Below, piece by piece: positions 1 through 12,300 of a stretch of DNA of 64,000 bases. The stretch's first letter is position 1. Each line of letters opens with the position of its first letter. This DNA is from Phytomonas francai (taxonomy: Eukaryota; Euglenozoa; Kinetoplastea; Trypanosomatida; Trypanosomatidae), in the NCBI GenBank assembly GCA_001766655.1, contig MJCC01000015.1:88406-152405 (forward strand), given 5' to 3'. The position numbers and the translations under genes are program-made. The notes beneath the pieces were generated by a model. That model ran no database searches and was not told the DNA's origin. It was given only the letters and a program-made list of their open reading frames with translations.

Positions 1-451
1 CCCCCCGCGCCCCCCGCCCCGGCCCCTTCCCCGCCGGGATCTGCGGGCACGTCGGCTTCGGCGGCAAATCCGGCGCGAGCGGGGACGGGGGGGCCCGCGG
101 CGCCCCACCGGCGCCGGCAGGCAACGTCGGCCGCGTGTCCCTATCGCTCGAACTCATCCCAAGCCCGGCCGGGGAATCGTTCGAGGTCGAATTCCCATTG
201 GAGCTCTCCCTAAACTTCGCGACATCGTCCCGGGGTCGATTATCGGTCCTGGGGGAAACCTTAGACCCCTTCCGCACCGTAAATTTCCCATGAGTCGGAT
301 TCGACGAACGCCCTGTATTCAGTGTACCCTTAGCGTTTGATGTGGTACTACTATGAGCATTGATCATTGGGATGTGTAGTTGTAAGGAGCACTTTCTCTT
401 GTTTGGAACTTTGGGTGTGTCTTCACCTACCCCATCTTCCCCAGTCTCCAT
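1..451 (-). CDS. Unidentified Pro/Gly-rich protein, N-terminal part (runs off window edge)
   Basis: An ATG on the minus strand at 451 opens a frame with no stop for 150 codons, down to base 1, so the gene continues outside the window. The first 30 residues are acidic then basic (start METGEDGVGED, then a KRK cluster). The middle is rich in Ser, Thr, Asn and Arg. The last 50 or so residues are dominated by Pro, Gly and Ala and are very GC-rich. I see no recognisable domain. The gene follows the formin in the same minus-strand array. The lack of stops and the sharp GC rise at 451 against the AT-rich flank support real coding. The function is unknown, and the visible part could be a disordered N-terminal tail of a larger protein. 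Confidence 0.6.
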   Translation of the reverse strand, partial: METGEDGVGEDTPKVPNKRKCSLQLHIPMINAHSSTTSNAKGTLNTGRSSNPTHGKFTVRKGSKVSPRTDNRPRDDVAKFRESSNGNSTSNDSPAGLGMSSSDRDTRPTLPAGAGGAPRAPPSPLAPDLPPKPTCPQIPAGKGPGRGARG

Positions 452-1832
452 TGCAATAAGGATATCTATATATCTATATAGATATAGCTAAAAATGCAGC
501 TTTCGCACAGAAACCAATTAACTTGCAGCGTCAGATGCAATATATTTCAGAATTTTTTCTTTAAGAAACCTATTTTGACATTCATATATACTATAAAGTC
601 AAAGAAATTGCACAAGTTTGAAAAAAATCAAGAAGAACAAGAAAATGGTGTAGAATTCAATACAAATATAAATGTACCAAAAGGATCGAGATGCTACCCT
701 TTAATACACAAAGAGTAATCTCGAAAATGACCACATGAAATCCTATCCTTTTATCATTACATAGTGTTATACACCAATAAGAGGCATGTCCAGAAATATC
801 TATATACAAAAGGTAAAAAAAAATTGCAATACAAGCACTATATTGCTAAAATCATAGAGAAGATAAATACGAAAACTCATATATATTAGTAGGATAAACT
901 TTACTGTTAAAAATGGTTTAGTATTCTTCCCTCTTAGATGTTATATAATTCTTATATATTATGATTGCTTTTACATTACATTTTAATCCAAATATAATAT
1001 CATGCACAAAACATGACCTGCATACACACAAAAACTCCGACTTTCCATTTCAAATTTAGGTTCCATTAAAGGATAACAATCTAGATTTTATTTTTTAAGA
1101 AATGTAAAAAGGTGTTCAAATCAAAATAAAAGTGCTCATCTACCTATAGGAAAGAGAGTATAAGAAACAAGAAATAGCATCTCAAGACAAAGACACATGA
1201 AGCACTAAATAGACCTCTCAGTAACGTTCATCTGAGTTCAGAGTAAATATCGAGCCTGAAACACTTGTTGATAGACATGGCTCGCTGCGACAGGGGATAA
1301 CGCAATCGAAATTAGAACTTATGAGGGTAGATTTCTAAACAACAATAAAGAAACACTGATTTTAGTGAGCAAAGAAATATGCCCTGTAAACGAAATTTGA
1401 AGTAAAGTAATAAAAAACCAGAAGCAAATAAAAAAATGACAGGGGAAAAACGGGTTTAAAATCATATTTTAATGTAACCCCCTCTGCCCATCTGAACAAG
1501 TTTCTCCCAATCCGACTCAAGTATTTGAAAGGAAATAAGAAAGGAAAATATCCCTCCTATAGATTATTGTCCAGCAACACTGTGTAAAATATCATCCCCT
1601 TGGAGGTTAAGACCACAACTACACCCCCATCTCCTCCCTTTTTTATCATTATTATTTTTATCGATACTTTGAAATGGAGGATAGATTGATGAAAATTGAA
1701 ACATCCCCTTCTATTTCTGCTCCTACTTACAAGAAATAATAGTAGCCGTAAAAGGGAGCAAAAAAAAAAAAGTGTGTGAATCGTTCAAGATAGTTTAAGT
1801 GTCTATGGATTTTAGCTCACTTTGCATATGGT
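452..1832. other. Intergenic: 3' flank of formin gene and 5' flank of the edge gene
   Basis: AT-rich, with no convincing gene. A purine-rich stretch at about 617-650 is a pyrimidine tract on the minus strand and could serve trans-splicing of the edge gene. A short hairpin lies at 462-485. Short open frames here have no coding character. Confidence 0.6.
462..485 (-). repeat. Inverted repeat just upstream of the edge gene start
   Basis: A 10-bp perfect inverted repeat (arms 462-471 and 476-485, 4-base loop) made of A/T with one C-G pair per arm. It ends 11 bases upstream of the ATG at 451, so it would lie in the 5' leader if splicing occurs further upstream. Simple TA-like composition makes a chance origin possible. 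Confidence 0.4.
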
Positions 1833-4800
1833 CTACAGCTGGGGTGCGCCGCTCATGCGGTTCATGCGCATGATGCGTTCCCCTTTCTCATCCTGACGTA
1901 TCCGTTCCATCTCCCAGTTCTTGCAGAAGACGCACAAGACACGGAATACCTCGTTTAGAGAAAATTCTTTGGTATTTTCACAACAAAAATCGGGCAAGAG
2001 AGAGATTTTCGATTCTAAATCACTGATGAGGCCTTCCATTTCCTCTAGAAGCGGTCCGGCGCAGCTAATGAATTTCCCTAATATCGCTGTCCACCGCTGA
2101 TCGTGTATGATGGAGTGAACTAAAGAACCGCAAGACTTTAGACGAGCGCTCAACGTCGCGATCTCAGCTTTGACATTCGCTACGATCACCTCTCGCGCAG
2201 GATCGAGGCTTGGCAAAATTTGCGCTACAAAACCATGTAGCTCGGGATCCTTTTTTGAAATCGATGCAACCATGTACTTAAGTAAAACTCCCTTCCCATC
2301 AGTTGTACGGAAGTTCACAATATTCATGATCTGTGTGATTGGAAAGCCTTTCGCGTTCTGATACCGACTTCCCGCATTCAAAAAGTTGCTTGTTGACAAG
2401 ATATACGCAAGGATCTTTGGCAAATATGTTGAACTCAATATCGCCTGTACCGCAGCATAAACGCACTGAAGTTGATCCCGCAAAAACTCTATGCGAGGGT
2501 TGAAATCAAGCGTGAGGGCCCACGCCTGAATACGTTCCTCGTAGTGGTCTATTTTTTGCGTCATTAATAAAAATCTCACAGGAATCGAAAGCTTAAGCAG
2601 CTCCTTCTTTGTCCACGAATTCTTAAGACGCCGGCTGTAGGACTCAATCGCAGCGAAATCCGCCGCTGTCGGAATAATCTTCACCAAGCTTGAAATATGC
2701 TCCTCAGCAAGGGTAAGACTATCGAACTGACGAATGGCCGCCTCAATCGCTTGGATTGGAAGACGAAGGAACTTCAATACGATACCGATGTTTCGCTCGC
2801 GGTTCGAATCAAGAACCGAAATACTAGCATTAGGGTTAGGATTATTATTCTGTGAGGGTTTCTCGCGGCGCTTGTAAACCTCCGCGAGTACATCCCGCTC
2901 TTCGTCGCTGAGGACGGAGAGGTTACTGACCTTGGCAAAGACAGAGCGGAAGGTGTTGGCTGGAGCCTGGATTGGGATGTTCTTTGTCACAGGGGATGGC
3001 CTGTGCTGCGGTGTTGGAAAAGAGGGGGGGGCAACGACCACCGTCGCAGCCCCTGCGCAAACAGAGGAAGATGAAGAGGGAGGTGGCGGAGGAGGGGGAG
3101 GAGGGGGTACGCCAGATGAGCCCAAAGGAGGGGGTACGCCAGATGAGCCCAAAGGAGGGGGTACGCCAGATGAGCCCAAAGGAGGGGGTGGCGGCGGGGG
3201 AGGAGGGGGTACGCCAGAAGAGCCCAAAGGGGGGGGTACGCCAGAAGAGCCCAAAGGAGAAGGTATAGTGGATGCTTTCTGTAATAGCGACAGTGGGTTT
3301 TTACTGGTGTCTTTATTTTCGACAAAATCATCACCATCACGAGCTGAGGGAGGAAGCTGGTGGGGAAGCAGACGTGCGCAAAGCTCTAACGTTCTCGGCG
3401 TCAAACATTTCTCTAAAACAGCAGCATTTGTCATCGAATCCTTCTTTTCAGCACTTTCAACTTTTCTCTGCACCTCTCCCGACGTAGGGAGTCGGGTTTG
3501 TAAGGGCCCAGTGCTCTTTGACTGTGACAATGATGGGTGCGAGCGTAAGGGTTCATCTCCTAGAACATCCTTTATCATGATCGACGGTAGTGAAGAAACA
3601 TCCTCAGTGTGAGACTTATTTAAAGGCTTTCGTTTCCATAAAGACTGAGGGGTGCGTCTACTGTCGGTGTGAGAAAGGGTTGCCCCCATCGAATTCGAAC
3701 AAAGAGATCCAAGAGACTTATTGTTCGTTAGAAAGGCATTTGACTCCGATACCACAGGATATGTGAGCTTTCTTTCTCTTGGAAAGGACTTCGGTGGACT
3801 TCGATGATTGTTGGATAAAATACTAGCAGACCCATTTGATGAGATGGAATTACCCCCAGGGCCGCTCTTCACTTCAGGGATCGGTGTTAAGGCTATGGTC
3901 GACGAATGATATCCCTGTTTTTTCTGCTCTGTCGTTGAAAACAATTCTGAGGACCCTCGTCTAGCATACTCACCATCACAAGAGTCTGATACTTTTGTGA
4001 CGGTATTGTCAAGACTTTCCAGTCTAGCTTCCATGGAAGGTAAATTCAAGTGTTCGCGTGTCTCGTCTATGTTGCTTTTAGACAACAAATCATTGTCGAT
4101 ATCGTCTGTGTTACATTTTGGAGGCTTGTTCTTGAGAACCTCCAAACTACACGAATTCGTGAGGTTGTTGTCTTCCCTAACACGTGCAACAATTTCAACC
4201 AGATGCTCGGCCCCCTCCTCGTGCAGTTTGTCTGGGTAAGAGGAGTCGGAAAACTGGCCTCCATTGGCAGCTGACAAAGCATTCTTCAGCGTTGCAAAGG
4301 CCAGATGAACATTACCTTCTGTAGCGTTCAGCGCACGGATAGCCTCATCCTTCCAGTGAGAGTCCAAATTCAGAAACCCCATCAGCCTTTTCAGTGTTTC
4401 CATGGAACCGTACTTGAGGGACGCATTTGACATGTCATCACCTCTAACGTCATTCTCTCGTTCCAAGACAACATTAATAAGTTTTAAATCATCCCCAAAC
4501 GCAGTAGCTACCTCGTGGACGTATGATTCCGGTACGTTATACTTTTCACTCAGTGCCGCATACATTTTCACGACGCTTTTGTCAAGAAGGTCAGACACTA
4601 TAGGAGAAGTCTGCTGATTTTGATAACTTATATGTTCCTTAACAGGGGATTCTCCTTGCAAAGGAGAGAGACACCTGTTCAGTGTAGATTTTTCAGTTTG
4701 AAGCGGGGTAGGATCTTCATTTGTAGTAGAAGACTCCGCCCCATTGTTTTCAGAGGTTAGTGGTGGGAAGGCTGAGTTGCATAGAGTGTTGTGCTGGACT

Positions 4801-4859
4801 TTGGATTGATCCAATTTGGAAAGCGCATTTTGCTCCACCCTTGTGCGCAAGACACTCAT
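1833..4859 (-). CDS. Formin (FH1-FH2 actin nucleator) with UBA-like N-terminal region
   Basis: A 1008-residue protein starting at ATG 4859 and ending in TAG. Formins nucleate and processively elongate unbranched actin filaments. Residues about 530-600 form an FH1-like segment of polyproline blocks and repeated PPPLGSSGV units, which would bind profilin-actin. Residues about 640-990 match the FH2 domain, including the signature around LNAGSRYQNAKGF followed by a DGKGVLLKYMV stretch. Near residues 75-195 two helical stretches, one containing ALNATEGNVHLAFATL, resemble UBA/CUE folds; this is an inference. No GBD/FH3 or PTEN-like domain is obvious. Ser/Asn-rich low-complexity sequence joins the two ends. 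The FH1 repeat is also a DNA minisatellite. Identity as a formin is secure; the N-terminal domain call is tentative. Confidence 0.9.
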   Translation of the reverse strand: MSVLRTRVEQNALSKLDQSKVQHNTLCNSAFPPLTSENNGAESSTTNEDPTPLQTEKSTLNRCLSPLQGESPVKEHISYQNQQTSPIVSDLLDKSVVKMYAALSEKYNVPESYVHEVATAFGDDLKLINVVLERENDVRGDDMSNASLKYGSMETLKRLMGFLNLDSHWKDEAIRALNATEGNVHLAFATLKNALSAANGGQFSDSSYPDKLHEEGAEHLVEIVARVREDNNLTNSCSLEVLKNKPPKCNTDDIDNDLLSKSNIDETREHLNLPSMEARLESLDNTVTKVSDSCDGEYARRGSSELFSTTEQKKQGYHSSTIALTPIPEVKSGPGGNSISSNGSASILSNNHRSPPKSFPRERKLTYPVVSESNAFLTNNKSLGSLCSNSMGATLSHTDSRRTPQSLWKRKPLNKSHTEDVSSLPSIMIKDVLGDEPLRSHPSLSQSKSTGPLQTRLPTSGEVQRKVESAEKKDSMTNAAVLEKCLTPRTLELCARLLPHQLPPSARDGDDFVENKDTSKNPLSLLQKASTIPSPLGSSGVPPPLGSSGVPPPPPPPPPPLGSSGVPPPLGSSGVPPPLGSSGVPPPPPPPPPPSSSSSVCAGAATVVVAPPSFPTPQHRPSPVTKNIPIQAPANTFRSVFAKVSNLSVLSDEERDVLAEVYKRREKPSQNNNPNPNASISVLDSNRERNIGIVLKFLRLPIQAIEAAIRQFDSLTLAEEHISSLVKIIPTAADFAAIESYSRRLKNSWTKKELLKLSIPVRFLLMTQKIDHYEERIQAWALTLDFNPRIEFLRDQLQCVYAAVQAILSSTYLPKILAYILSTSNFLNAGSRYQNAKGFPITQIMNIVNFRTTDGKGVLLKYMVASISKKDPELHGFVAQILPSLDPAREVIVANVKAEIATLSARLKSCGSLVHSIIHDQRWTAILGKFISCAGPLLEEMEGLISDLESKISLLPDFCCENTKEFSLNEVFRVLCVFCKNWEMERIRQDEKGERIMRMNRMSGAPQL
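3100..3255 (-). repeat. 27-bp minisatellite encoding FH1 repeats
   Basis: Five copies of a 27-bp unit: three at 3100-3180, a polyproline-coding spacer at 3181-3201, and two at 3202-3255. Each unit encodes PPPLGSSGV. Copies in each block are nearly identical; the two blocks differ by one base (GAT versus GAA on the plus strand), a pattern of recent block expansion. Copy number is likely to vary between strains or haplotypes. Confidence 0.9.
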
Positions 4860-4869
4860 TCAAGAACGA

Positions 4870-4900
4870 CTTTCAATGTAAAAAGCAGAGGGAAAAAATG
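4870..4900 (-). promoter_or_regulatory. Candidate trans-splice signal of the formin gene
   Basis: On the minus strand a pyrimidine tract (about 4881-4898) is followed by AG at 4871-4870. This would leave a leader of about 10 nt before the ATG at 4859. It fits kinetoplastid spliced-leader acceptors but is inferred from sequence alone. Confidence 0.4.
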
Positions 4901-6147
4901 AAATATATTAAATAATATCAAAAAGTAAGCCCCTTCCTAATCTGAATATGTTACTTCAGTCTTTTCCCTATAGTAATATATGTCTATTTATAAATGCGAA
5001 ATTAAAAGAAATAAAAGATATTCAGCAAAAAAAAAATTCACTTAACTTACTAATGTTTATAATCGACTTCGACTTTTTGATACCCTAAATATAATGATAA
5101 TAATTTTTAAAAAATAGCGTAAACCTTATTAATGTAAACTATAGCCTCTATTCAATGTAAATATTGAATTAGAAATGTATTAAAAGTATTGCGAAACAGA
5201 GAGGAAAAGAACATTGAATTGAATCCACTCATGAATATGCAACTTGGAAGATAAAAACCACGCTCCTAGTAAATAGAGATAAAATGTACTCATGTTTGGA
5301 AAGATATGAAATGAAGATAACAGCGATGTCATCCCTCTCTACCACTGTTTGACGCCTTAACAACAACAAAAAAGGGGGCCTAGTTAACAATAACACACCA
5401 AAATTACCTTTTACAAGCCCTCTCATCAAGATTATGATGTGAAAAGAAAGTCATTTCCACCGCATTTGCTTAGCAAATACCCTGTCATCGACTTGAACAA
5501 ATACACACTCGTCAAGGGAAATACACCCGTGTCAAGCCGCTCATTTGAACAAATCGTCGCCTGTCCAGACAGGCGGCAAAACAAGGAGGATATTGTGAAT
5601 AAAACGCAGGTTGAAACCAATCGCAGGTGAAAATGAAAACGATTTGGAGGAACCACAGCTCGCACGTTGCAAAAGACCTATAGATCCTCTCTATCCTTTA
5701 CTCTTTTCGTTCCCATTCTACCTCTTATTACCAGCAGAGCGGAGTACCCGTCATGGTTATGGTAATTTTGTTAATTATGCTTACAGAATGTTATGTCTTT
5801 AAGGCTAAACTTCAGATTGAAAGTAACAGCACCTCATACGGAAAAAAAAGCGCTACTTCCACAAGTCATAAAACATCATTTTGATATCTATACCAACGTC
5901 TCGTCCTTTGTCAAAAAAAAAAGCAAAATGTGGCGAAAGAATCGAAGGGAAGCAAAAATTTAGTAAAAAGAGTCATTTTCAGATAAATTTAAAACTCGAT
6001 GGTTTTCCTGGACCTCTTACCATTCTCTTCACCCTTTCTCTAAAAATAAGCGAAGGGTGTATGCGAACATCTCACATGCAGCTAGTCTGTTTAGATTAAC
6101 TTTACTCAGTTCAAACAAAAAAAAACGACACGAAAAAAATCTTATAA

Positions 6148-6191
6148 ATATATATATATATATATATATCTGGGTGTGTGTGTGTGCGTGT
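6148..6191. repeat. TA microsatellite followed by TG microsatellite
   Basis: About 22 bases of alternating T and A (6148-6169), then TG/CG dinucleotides to about 6191. It lies in the probable 3' UTR of the Brr2 gene. Confidence 0.85.
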
Positions 6192-6338
6192 TTGTAAAAT
6201 TAAATGAATTACTGAGAGCCCTTTGAGTTTTTCCCACGCACCACTATACTATCAATTTCTTAATTAAAGAGTGAAGCAAAGGGGTAATCAATGTTGTTCG
6301 TTTTTGGATACTCGTCCCACTCCATCTTTTGCAATGGT

Positions 6339-9300
6339 CTACTCCCCTCCATCAAACAATACCACTGTCTCCGCTTTCACGTTGTAGTACGACATACTTG
6401 TGCATCTGGCAACGAGATCAATTTCATCCAAGTCCCCTTCTGCCTCTAGCATGGTGAGGGGAAAGAATAACTTACCGCGCAGTTCGAATACCCTAGGAGC
6501 GAGGTTCTCAGTCAGCGTTTGCGAGGGTGAAATAGTAGAACCCTCAGCATGCAGTGGAGCGGTTAGACTCGATACGCGCAGTGCGAGCAAATGCTCCCCG
6601 CGAGACGAACCCACCCCGCCAGGCGCTGAATCCGAACTTTGCTTTCGTCTGGCAGAGCACGAAAGCCACCACCGCCGCGCCATCACAGAGGACGAAAAAG
6701 AATTAGCCCCCTCCTTGGTGTTGTTATCGTCGTCCACGGCATCGTTGTTGGCCTTACGTTCCTCGTCTCCGTGGTCGATTGGGGGTGGCGGGTTAGAACT
6801 CGCGATGCCCCCTTCATGCCACAAAACAAACGCGCAAACCTCCACCACCGCCGCGAGGCCGAGGCCGGACACCTCCTCCACCCCTCCCCGCGCGCTCAAG
6901 GACTCGATCTGAGCGATTTCATGCGCCTCGGCCACCATCGCGAGCGCGAGTGCGGCCTGACGTTCATCCCCCGCCACCTGAGCAAAATCCACAGACGACC
7001 TCAAGCGCTTCTTTTGGAGCAGCGCGAGTGAAATCCCCTCCATCCTCTTACTCTCGGTAGTCGAGGAAGAGGAAGATAACGAAGAAGACGAGGTAGATAG
7101 CAAAGTCCCGAGGCCGACGCGCTGGACGGTTGGGAGCTGCCATAAGGCGTCCTCGCCCGCCCAGACCCGCCGCTGGAGGCATTGATGGAGCAGCATCAGC
7201 GAGCCCACATGCACGGCATGCCGGTGGCCGTCCAGCAGCTCCACAAAACCCACCAAAATACGCAAAACGGAAGGCAAAATCACGTAAAGATCCTCCTCCA
7301 AACGAGCGGCAATGAGGGGATCGATCTTACGAAGCAAAATAAGGTCCTCCGCGGTCGCGGCGGCCAGGGCACCGCCAAAGGGATGAGCGACGAGGCGATC
7401 ATGCTCTGCAGAACGCTGCATGGGAGAAGCAAAAAATCGAGCGCAGTGCACTAAACTCAGCAAAAACACCTTGATGGAAGGGCTGGTGAAGTCGAGGTCG
7501 ATATAGCGTACCTGAAAGTGCGCGGGAAGGGCACGGGCAATGGTGTGAAGCGCGCGAAGCTCAGCAGCCTCTGTTATGCGCACCGCATCCCCAAGCCGCG
7601 CGACACCGACCTCCTCGCAGTGCTCTACTATCGTCTTCAAAAGATCCGCTAGCGTCGCGACGGACGACGCCTTTCCCTCTCCAGATCCCTCCAAGCTCTC
7701 CAGCACGGCTTGCATCGAATTGATTGCAATACAGTGGTACGAAAGCGCGATCCCTCGTGGGGTGGGGTGCACTACGGCCGCCACCGAGCCGGATTCGTCA
7801 TCGTCGTAGAGGTCCTCGACCCTCACGCATCCCTGCTCCTGCAGACCCTGCACGACGCGATCGGCCAGATCCGACGCGAACAACGGCAGGTCCTCCGCGG
7901 AGGGCACCGCGTAGAAATGTGGATTGGACTTGAGGTGGTAGAGAAAATAATGGCTCTGCAGCACGCGCAGGACGTCCGCATGGCTCCTCGCGCGACGCTG
8001 CGCAACCGCCGCATTGATGGCATCACTGAAATCTCCCGGGTAGTGCAAACTCGACTCGAGCGGCAGCGGTCCGTTGAGTAAATGTCCCCAAACCCATCGC
8101 CGTGAACCGCGACCGAAGACCACGGCGCTGTTCGATGCGCGAGAAGTCATCTGAAGCATCTCAGAGACGCTAAGATCGACATAGTCGACGATTGAAAGCC
8201 CGCCGCCGCCTTCTGCGGAGTCATCCGACTGTGTGATAACCCTTTCCGAACTGCACACGATGGCATTCGAAAAACTCGCGGCGGGCAGACGCCAGGCCGC
8301 ATCAAAGGTGCTCACCAAGATCAGCGGCAACACCTCCTGCGTCTCCGGATGCCTCGCCGAGTCCTGATCCACCTGCTCCAGGATCGTCAGAAGATCGAGC
8401 GTGGAGGTGCCCCGGTGCAGATACGCGACGCCCGCCGCCAAGAGCCTCGCGAGCCGCGAATCCGAGACCGCCCCGACGGGCTCGCTCGCGATGAAATCGC
8501 GGCAGCGCAGGAGGACGCGCCGGGCGACCGCCTCGGCATGGTGGGCGTGCGGGACGAAAATCACGCAAGGCGCGCCGCCGTAGGGCATCCGCTGGAGGAG
8601 CTTCAGCGCGGCCACCACCCCGGCCTCGTAGCGCGCGCGCGCGCTCGGCTGCGCGAGCCCCTCCATCTCCACCCGGAGCTGGCGGTAGCTCGTGCCGAGG
8701 TTGAACTGCCGTGCGAGGGGCACCCTCAGCCAGCGCCCGAGCTCCACGCTGCTGATGAGAGGGTAGGAGAGCGCGAGCAGCCGCGCTCGGCGGGCGCCGT
8801 GGTGCACGAGAAAAGGCCCCGACTGCAGGCGCGCGAGGCACTCCTCGATGAAGCGCCCTTCCGGCGAGCGAAGCAGGTGAAGGTGGTCGGCGATGAGGCG
8901 CACGATGCCGGACAACCACGCCGCACCGGAGCGTACGTGCGGGATGAGGCTGGCGCCGGTGGCCACGACAATCGACGCGTCCGCGACGGGTCGCGCCGCG
9001 GAGAGGTCGCTCCCGTCAAAACGCTCGTCATCGAGCAGAACCACGCTCTGCTGGAGCAGCTCTCCAAACTTGTAGCGCCAGTCCATGTAATGGCGTACTG
9101 CCGTATCTTTATGACTGGTAATGTAGAGTACTTTGCGCTTCACACGCGAAGATCGCACGGCGCCGCTGGCAGGATCCTGCACAGAGACCTGCCCATCCGC
9201 CTCTTCCCCGTCCTGCTTCGGCATCAAATTCGCCTCAGGATGCAGGGCGCTATCCAGAAGAAAGCTCAGGATGAAAAGCTCCGCGATAACTGTCTTACCC

Positions 9301-12300
9301 CCACCAGGGGGCATGCCCGCAAAGATATTGTCCTGGTCATAGTCAAAGATCGTGCTGACCATATCCCGCTGGCTGGTGTAGAACGTCGTGAAGGGGAAAA
9401 TTTGATCCCCGACGTTCGCTAACTTGTAAGGCTCCAGCACGCTCCGGACGTCCAGATCGTTCGCGTCGTCGACGGAAGGCGGCTGATTTCCGATCTCCCT
9501 CAAGGCGGGTGCCACTGCAGGGAGCTGTGTATTGAGCAAACACACCGCCACCATCGCGTCCGACGCCAGCCACTGCGGGCAGACGCAGTGAACGAACAAA
9601 TGAGTCGGCCGAGGCTCCACCATCGGCACCACAATCGGAGGCACCGCGTACGCCTCGTTATTGCGGTGATACGCAATCGGCAAACGAAGCGTCTCGTGGT
9701 GCAGTACCCGGCCATTCGTGTGCTCAATCGTCAAAAGCAGCTCACTAACGCTGCTTCCATGCAAAGCCTCATGATACACGTAATCAGGAGAGAGGTCCAC
9801 GTCGACGTAGAGCATGCTACGCGTGAGGGGCCGCACCGCGACCTCCATCATGAAGTGAGGCACCTGGGCGATGCAGCTATGCACCATCGCCGCGCGCCGC
9901 TCATCCCCGAGCTTGTCCGCGAGGTCCTCCTGGGACCACCGCCGGAGCTCCTCCCAGGGAACTCGAAAACGCTCCAGGAGGGGCAGCAGCATCTCCATGC
10001 TTTTGACACCTGATCCGCTGCAGGCGACCTGGCGCGCAGGCGACTCCACATGCCACTGCTGATGCAGCACCATCCTGTAGAGCTGAAGGAACTGGCGCGC
10101 CGTCCGACCAAACTCACGCACCAAAGAAATCTCATACAACGCCCGCAGAATGCGCTGTGCAGAATCCCGCACGTAGACCATCTCACTCATGAGCGGCAGT
10201 CCATCAAGCGTCCTTCGGCTGATATAACACTGCAGCAGTGCGTTGATCTTGGCGTGTGGGCTGTAGCGTGACTCCCGCACCGCAATCGGGACGCTTTCCA
10301 GAAGCTCTTTGAGCTGCGCCTGCTCCTCTGCGCGCACCGTCAAGCCCGCGAATTCGCTCGAAAGCGAAAAGACTCGAAATAGATCCGTATCCTGCATGGC
10401 ATTGCTCAAGTTCGACAGGTACGCATTCATAGACGCGGTCGTGACGTAGCAGTAGGAGGCGATGCGACCGTACGGCGTCGAGCCCACCTTTCGGGTCTTC
10501 TTATCATAGTCCACCATATGCGCGGCCTTGAGCTCCTCACATGCGGTGTGTATAATATTTTCGAGGTGATGGGTGAGCAACGGATCGCTGGGGTTTGGTC
10601 GCACGCTGTATAGCTCTGGTGCCTTGAGCATCCTCACATACAAGTAGCTCCGTTGAAGCCACCGCACCCCCTCCTTGGTGTTCTCGACATGGCCTAACGC
10701 GATCTCCGCGTTTAGCATGTCCACGACACGCTTCATCATCTGCGACTCCACAGGCAGCTGCTGGTTGATCAATCCCAGGTAATAGGAGAGGTCTTCTGGG
10801 GTGGTGATGATGGTGGCGTGGCCCAGAGTCGAGCCAAAGCCCACACGCCCCGCTCGGCCGAACATCTGCAGCACATCCAACGCGCTCAGCCGTTCCGACT
10901 CGCCCTTGGCCGCGTTGAAGACGCGGGTGCCCTTGATGATGACGCGGTTGGCGGGCAAGTTCACCCCCCAGGAGAGCGTGGAGGTGCAAACCAACACCTT
11001 GATGTGTCGCTCCGCAAAGAGCTCCTCGGTGACCCGACGCTCCTCACGGCTGAGGCCGGCGTGGTGGATGGCAAAGCCATGGGGCAGGAGCTGCTGAATG
11101 CTCTGGCGGAGCACGTGGTGCGTGCCCTCGGCGGCCTCCTTGAGCGCGAGCTCGGCGGCGCTTCCCGGGCGACGGAAGAAGTGCTGGTGCCGCTCCTCCT
11201 GGGCGCGCTGCCTGAGGTACATCGCGGTGTGCTCGGTCTCCCTCCGCGAGTGCACGAAGATCATCACCTGCTCGTTCTCCTGCGCCGCGAGCAGGACCTT
11301 GTCGTAGACGATGCGGTTCATCACGAGGGCGTGGTTCGTGCCCCGCATCCGCCGCGTCGCGCAGAAGGACTGCCGGAGCGGGATCGGGCGGTAGCTGCTG
11401 TCGAAGTAGAAGAGCCCGCGCTGCCGGTCGACCTGCAGGAAGGCCGCGACGTCGTGGTAGTTCGGCAGCGTCGCGCTGAGCCCGACGAGCCGGATGCCGG
11501 CGGCGCCGCGCAGCTGCTGCTGCAGCACCGTGCGCGCGACGATCGCCTCGAGGACGGGGCCGCGCGCGTTGTGCAGGAGGTGGACCTCGTCCAGTACGAT
11601 CAGCCGCAGCCGCGCGGCGACACCGAGGTCGACGGACTTGCGGGTCACCACGTCCCACTTCTCCGGCGTCGCCACGATGAGCTGGACCTCGGCCATCTGG
11701 CGCTGCGTCATCGCGGCGTCGCCGGAGAGCTCGGCGACGGTGAGGCCGAGCGGGCCGAGCCGCGCCGCGAAGGTCCGCACCACCTCCTGCACCAGCGCCT
11801 TCATCGGCGCCACGTAGACCATCTTCAGCTCGCGCAGGCCCCCGCCACCCTCGCGCAGGCCGCCCTCAACGATCCGCAGCATCGCCATCATCGCCACGTT
11901 CGTCTTGCCCGCGCCGGTCGGCGCGCAGACGAGCATGTTCTCGTCGGACCCAAAGGCGCACGCGAAGACGCGGGACTGCATCGGGTTCAGGTGCGCCACC
12001 CCGCGGAACGCCTCATGGCACCACGAGGGGAAAGCGGACAGGGGAACGAGGGCCTCCCCCGCGCGGTCCTGCGAGGCCGTCGGCGGGAGCACGAGCTCGT
12101 CGTGGGTCTCATACACCACCCGCTGCGTCCCCTGCGGGACGCTGACCCGCGCGTGGCGATGCGGCGTGTGCTCATCGCCAAACGAGGCCGCCTGCAGGTC
12201 GACCTTGCGGAGCGGTGGCTGCCGGCGCGCCGCGCCGAGCCCGTCGGCCGCCTCCCCCCCATCCCCGCCCATCGCCCCGCCGTCCGCCCGCGAGAGCCGG

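Larger units (their letters stand above)
4860..6338. other. Intergenic: between formin and Brr2 genes
   Basis: AT-rich spacer of about 1.5 kb with no convincing gene. It holds a TA run at 6148-6169 followed by a TG run to about 6191, both within 200 bases of the Brr2 stop codon on its 3' side. No tRNA or other RNA gene was recognised. Confidence 0.6.

Noticed and set aside
494..718. 74-codon plus-strand frame
   Set aside because: AT-rich DNA, wrong strand for the left array, no domain.
2932..3612. Gly-rich plus-strand frame across the formin FH1
   Set aside because: It is the complement of the polyproline repeats; no independent evidence.
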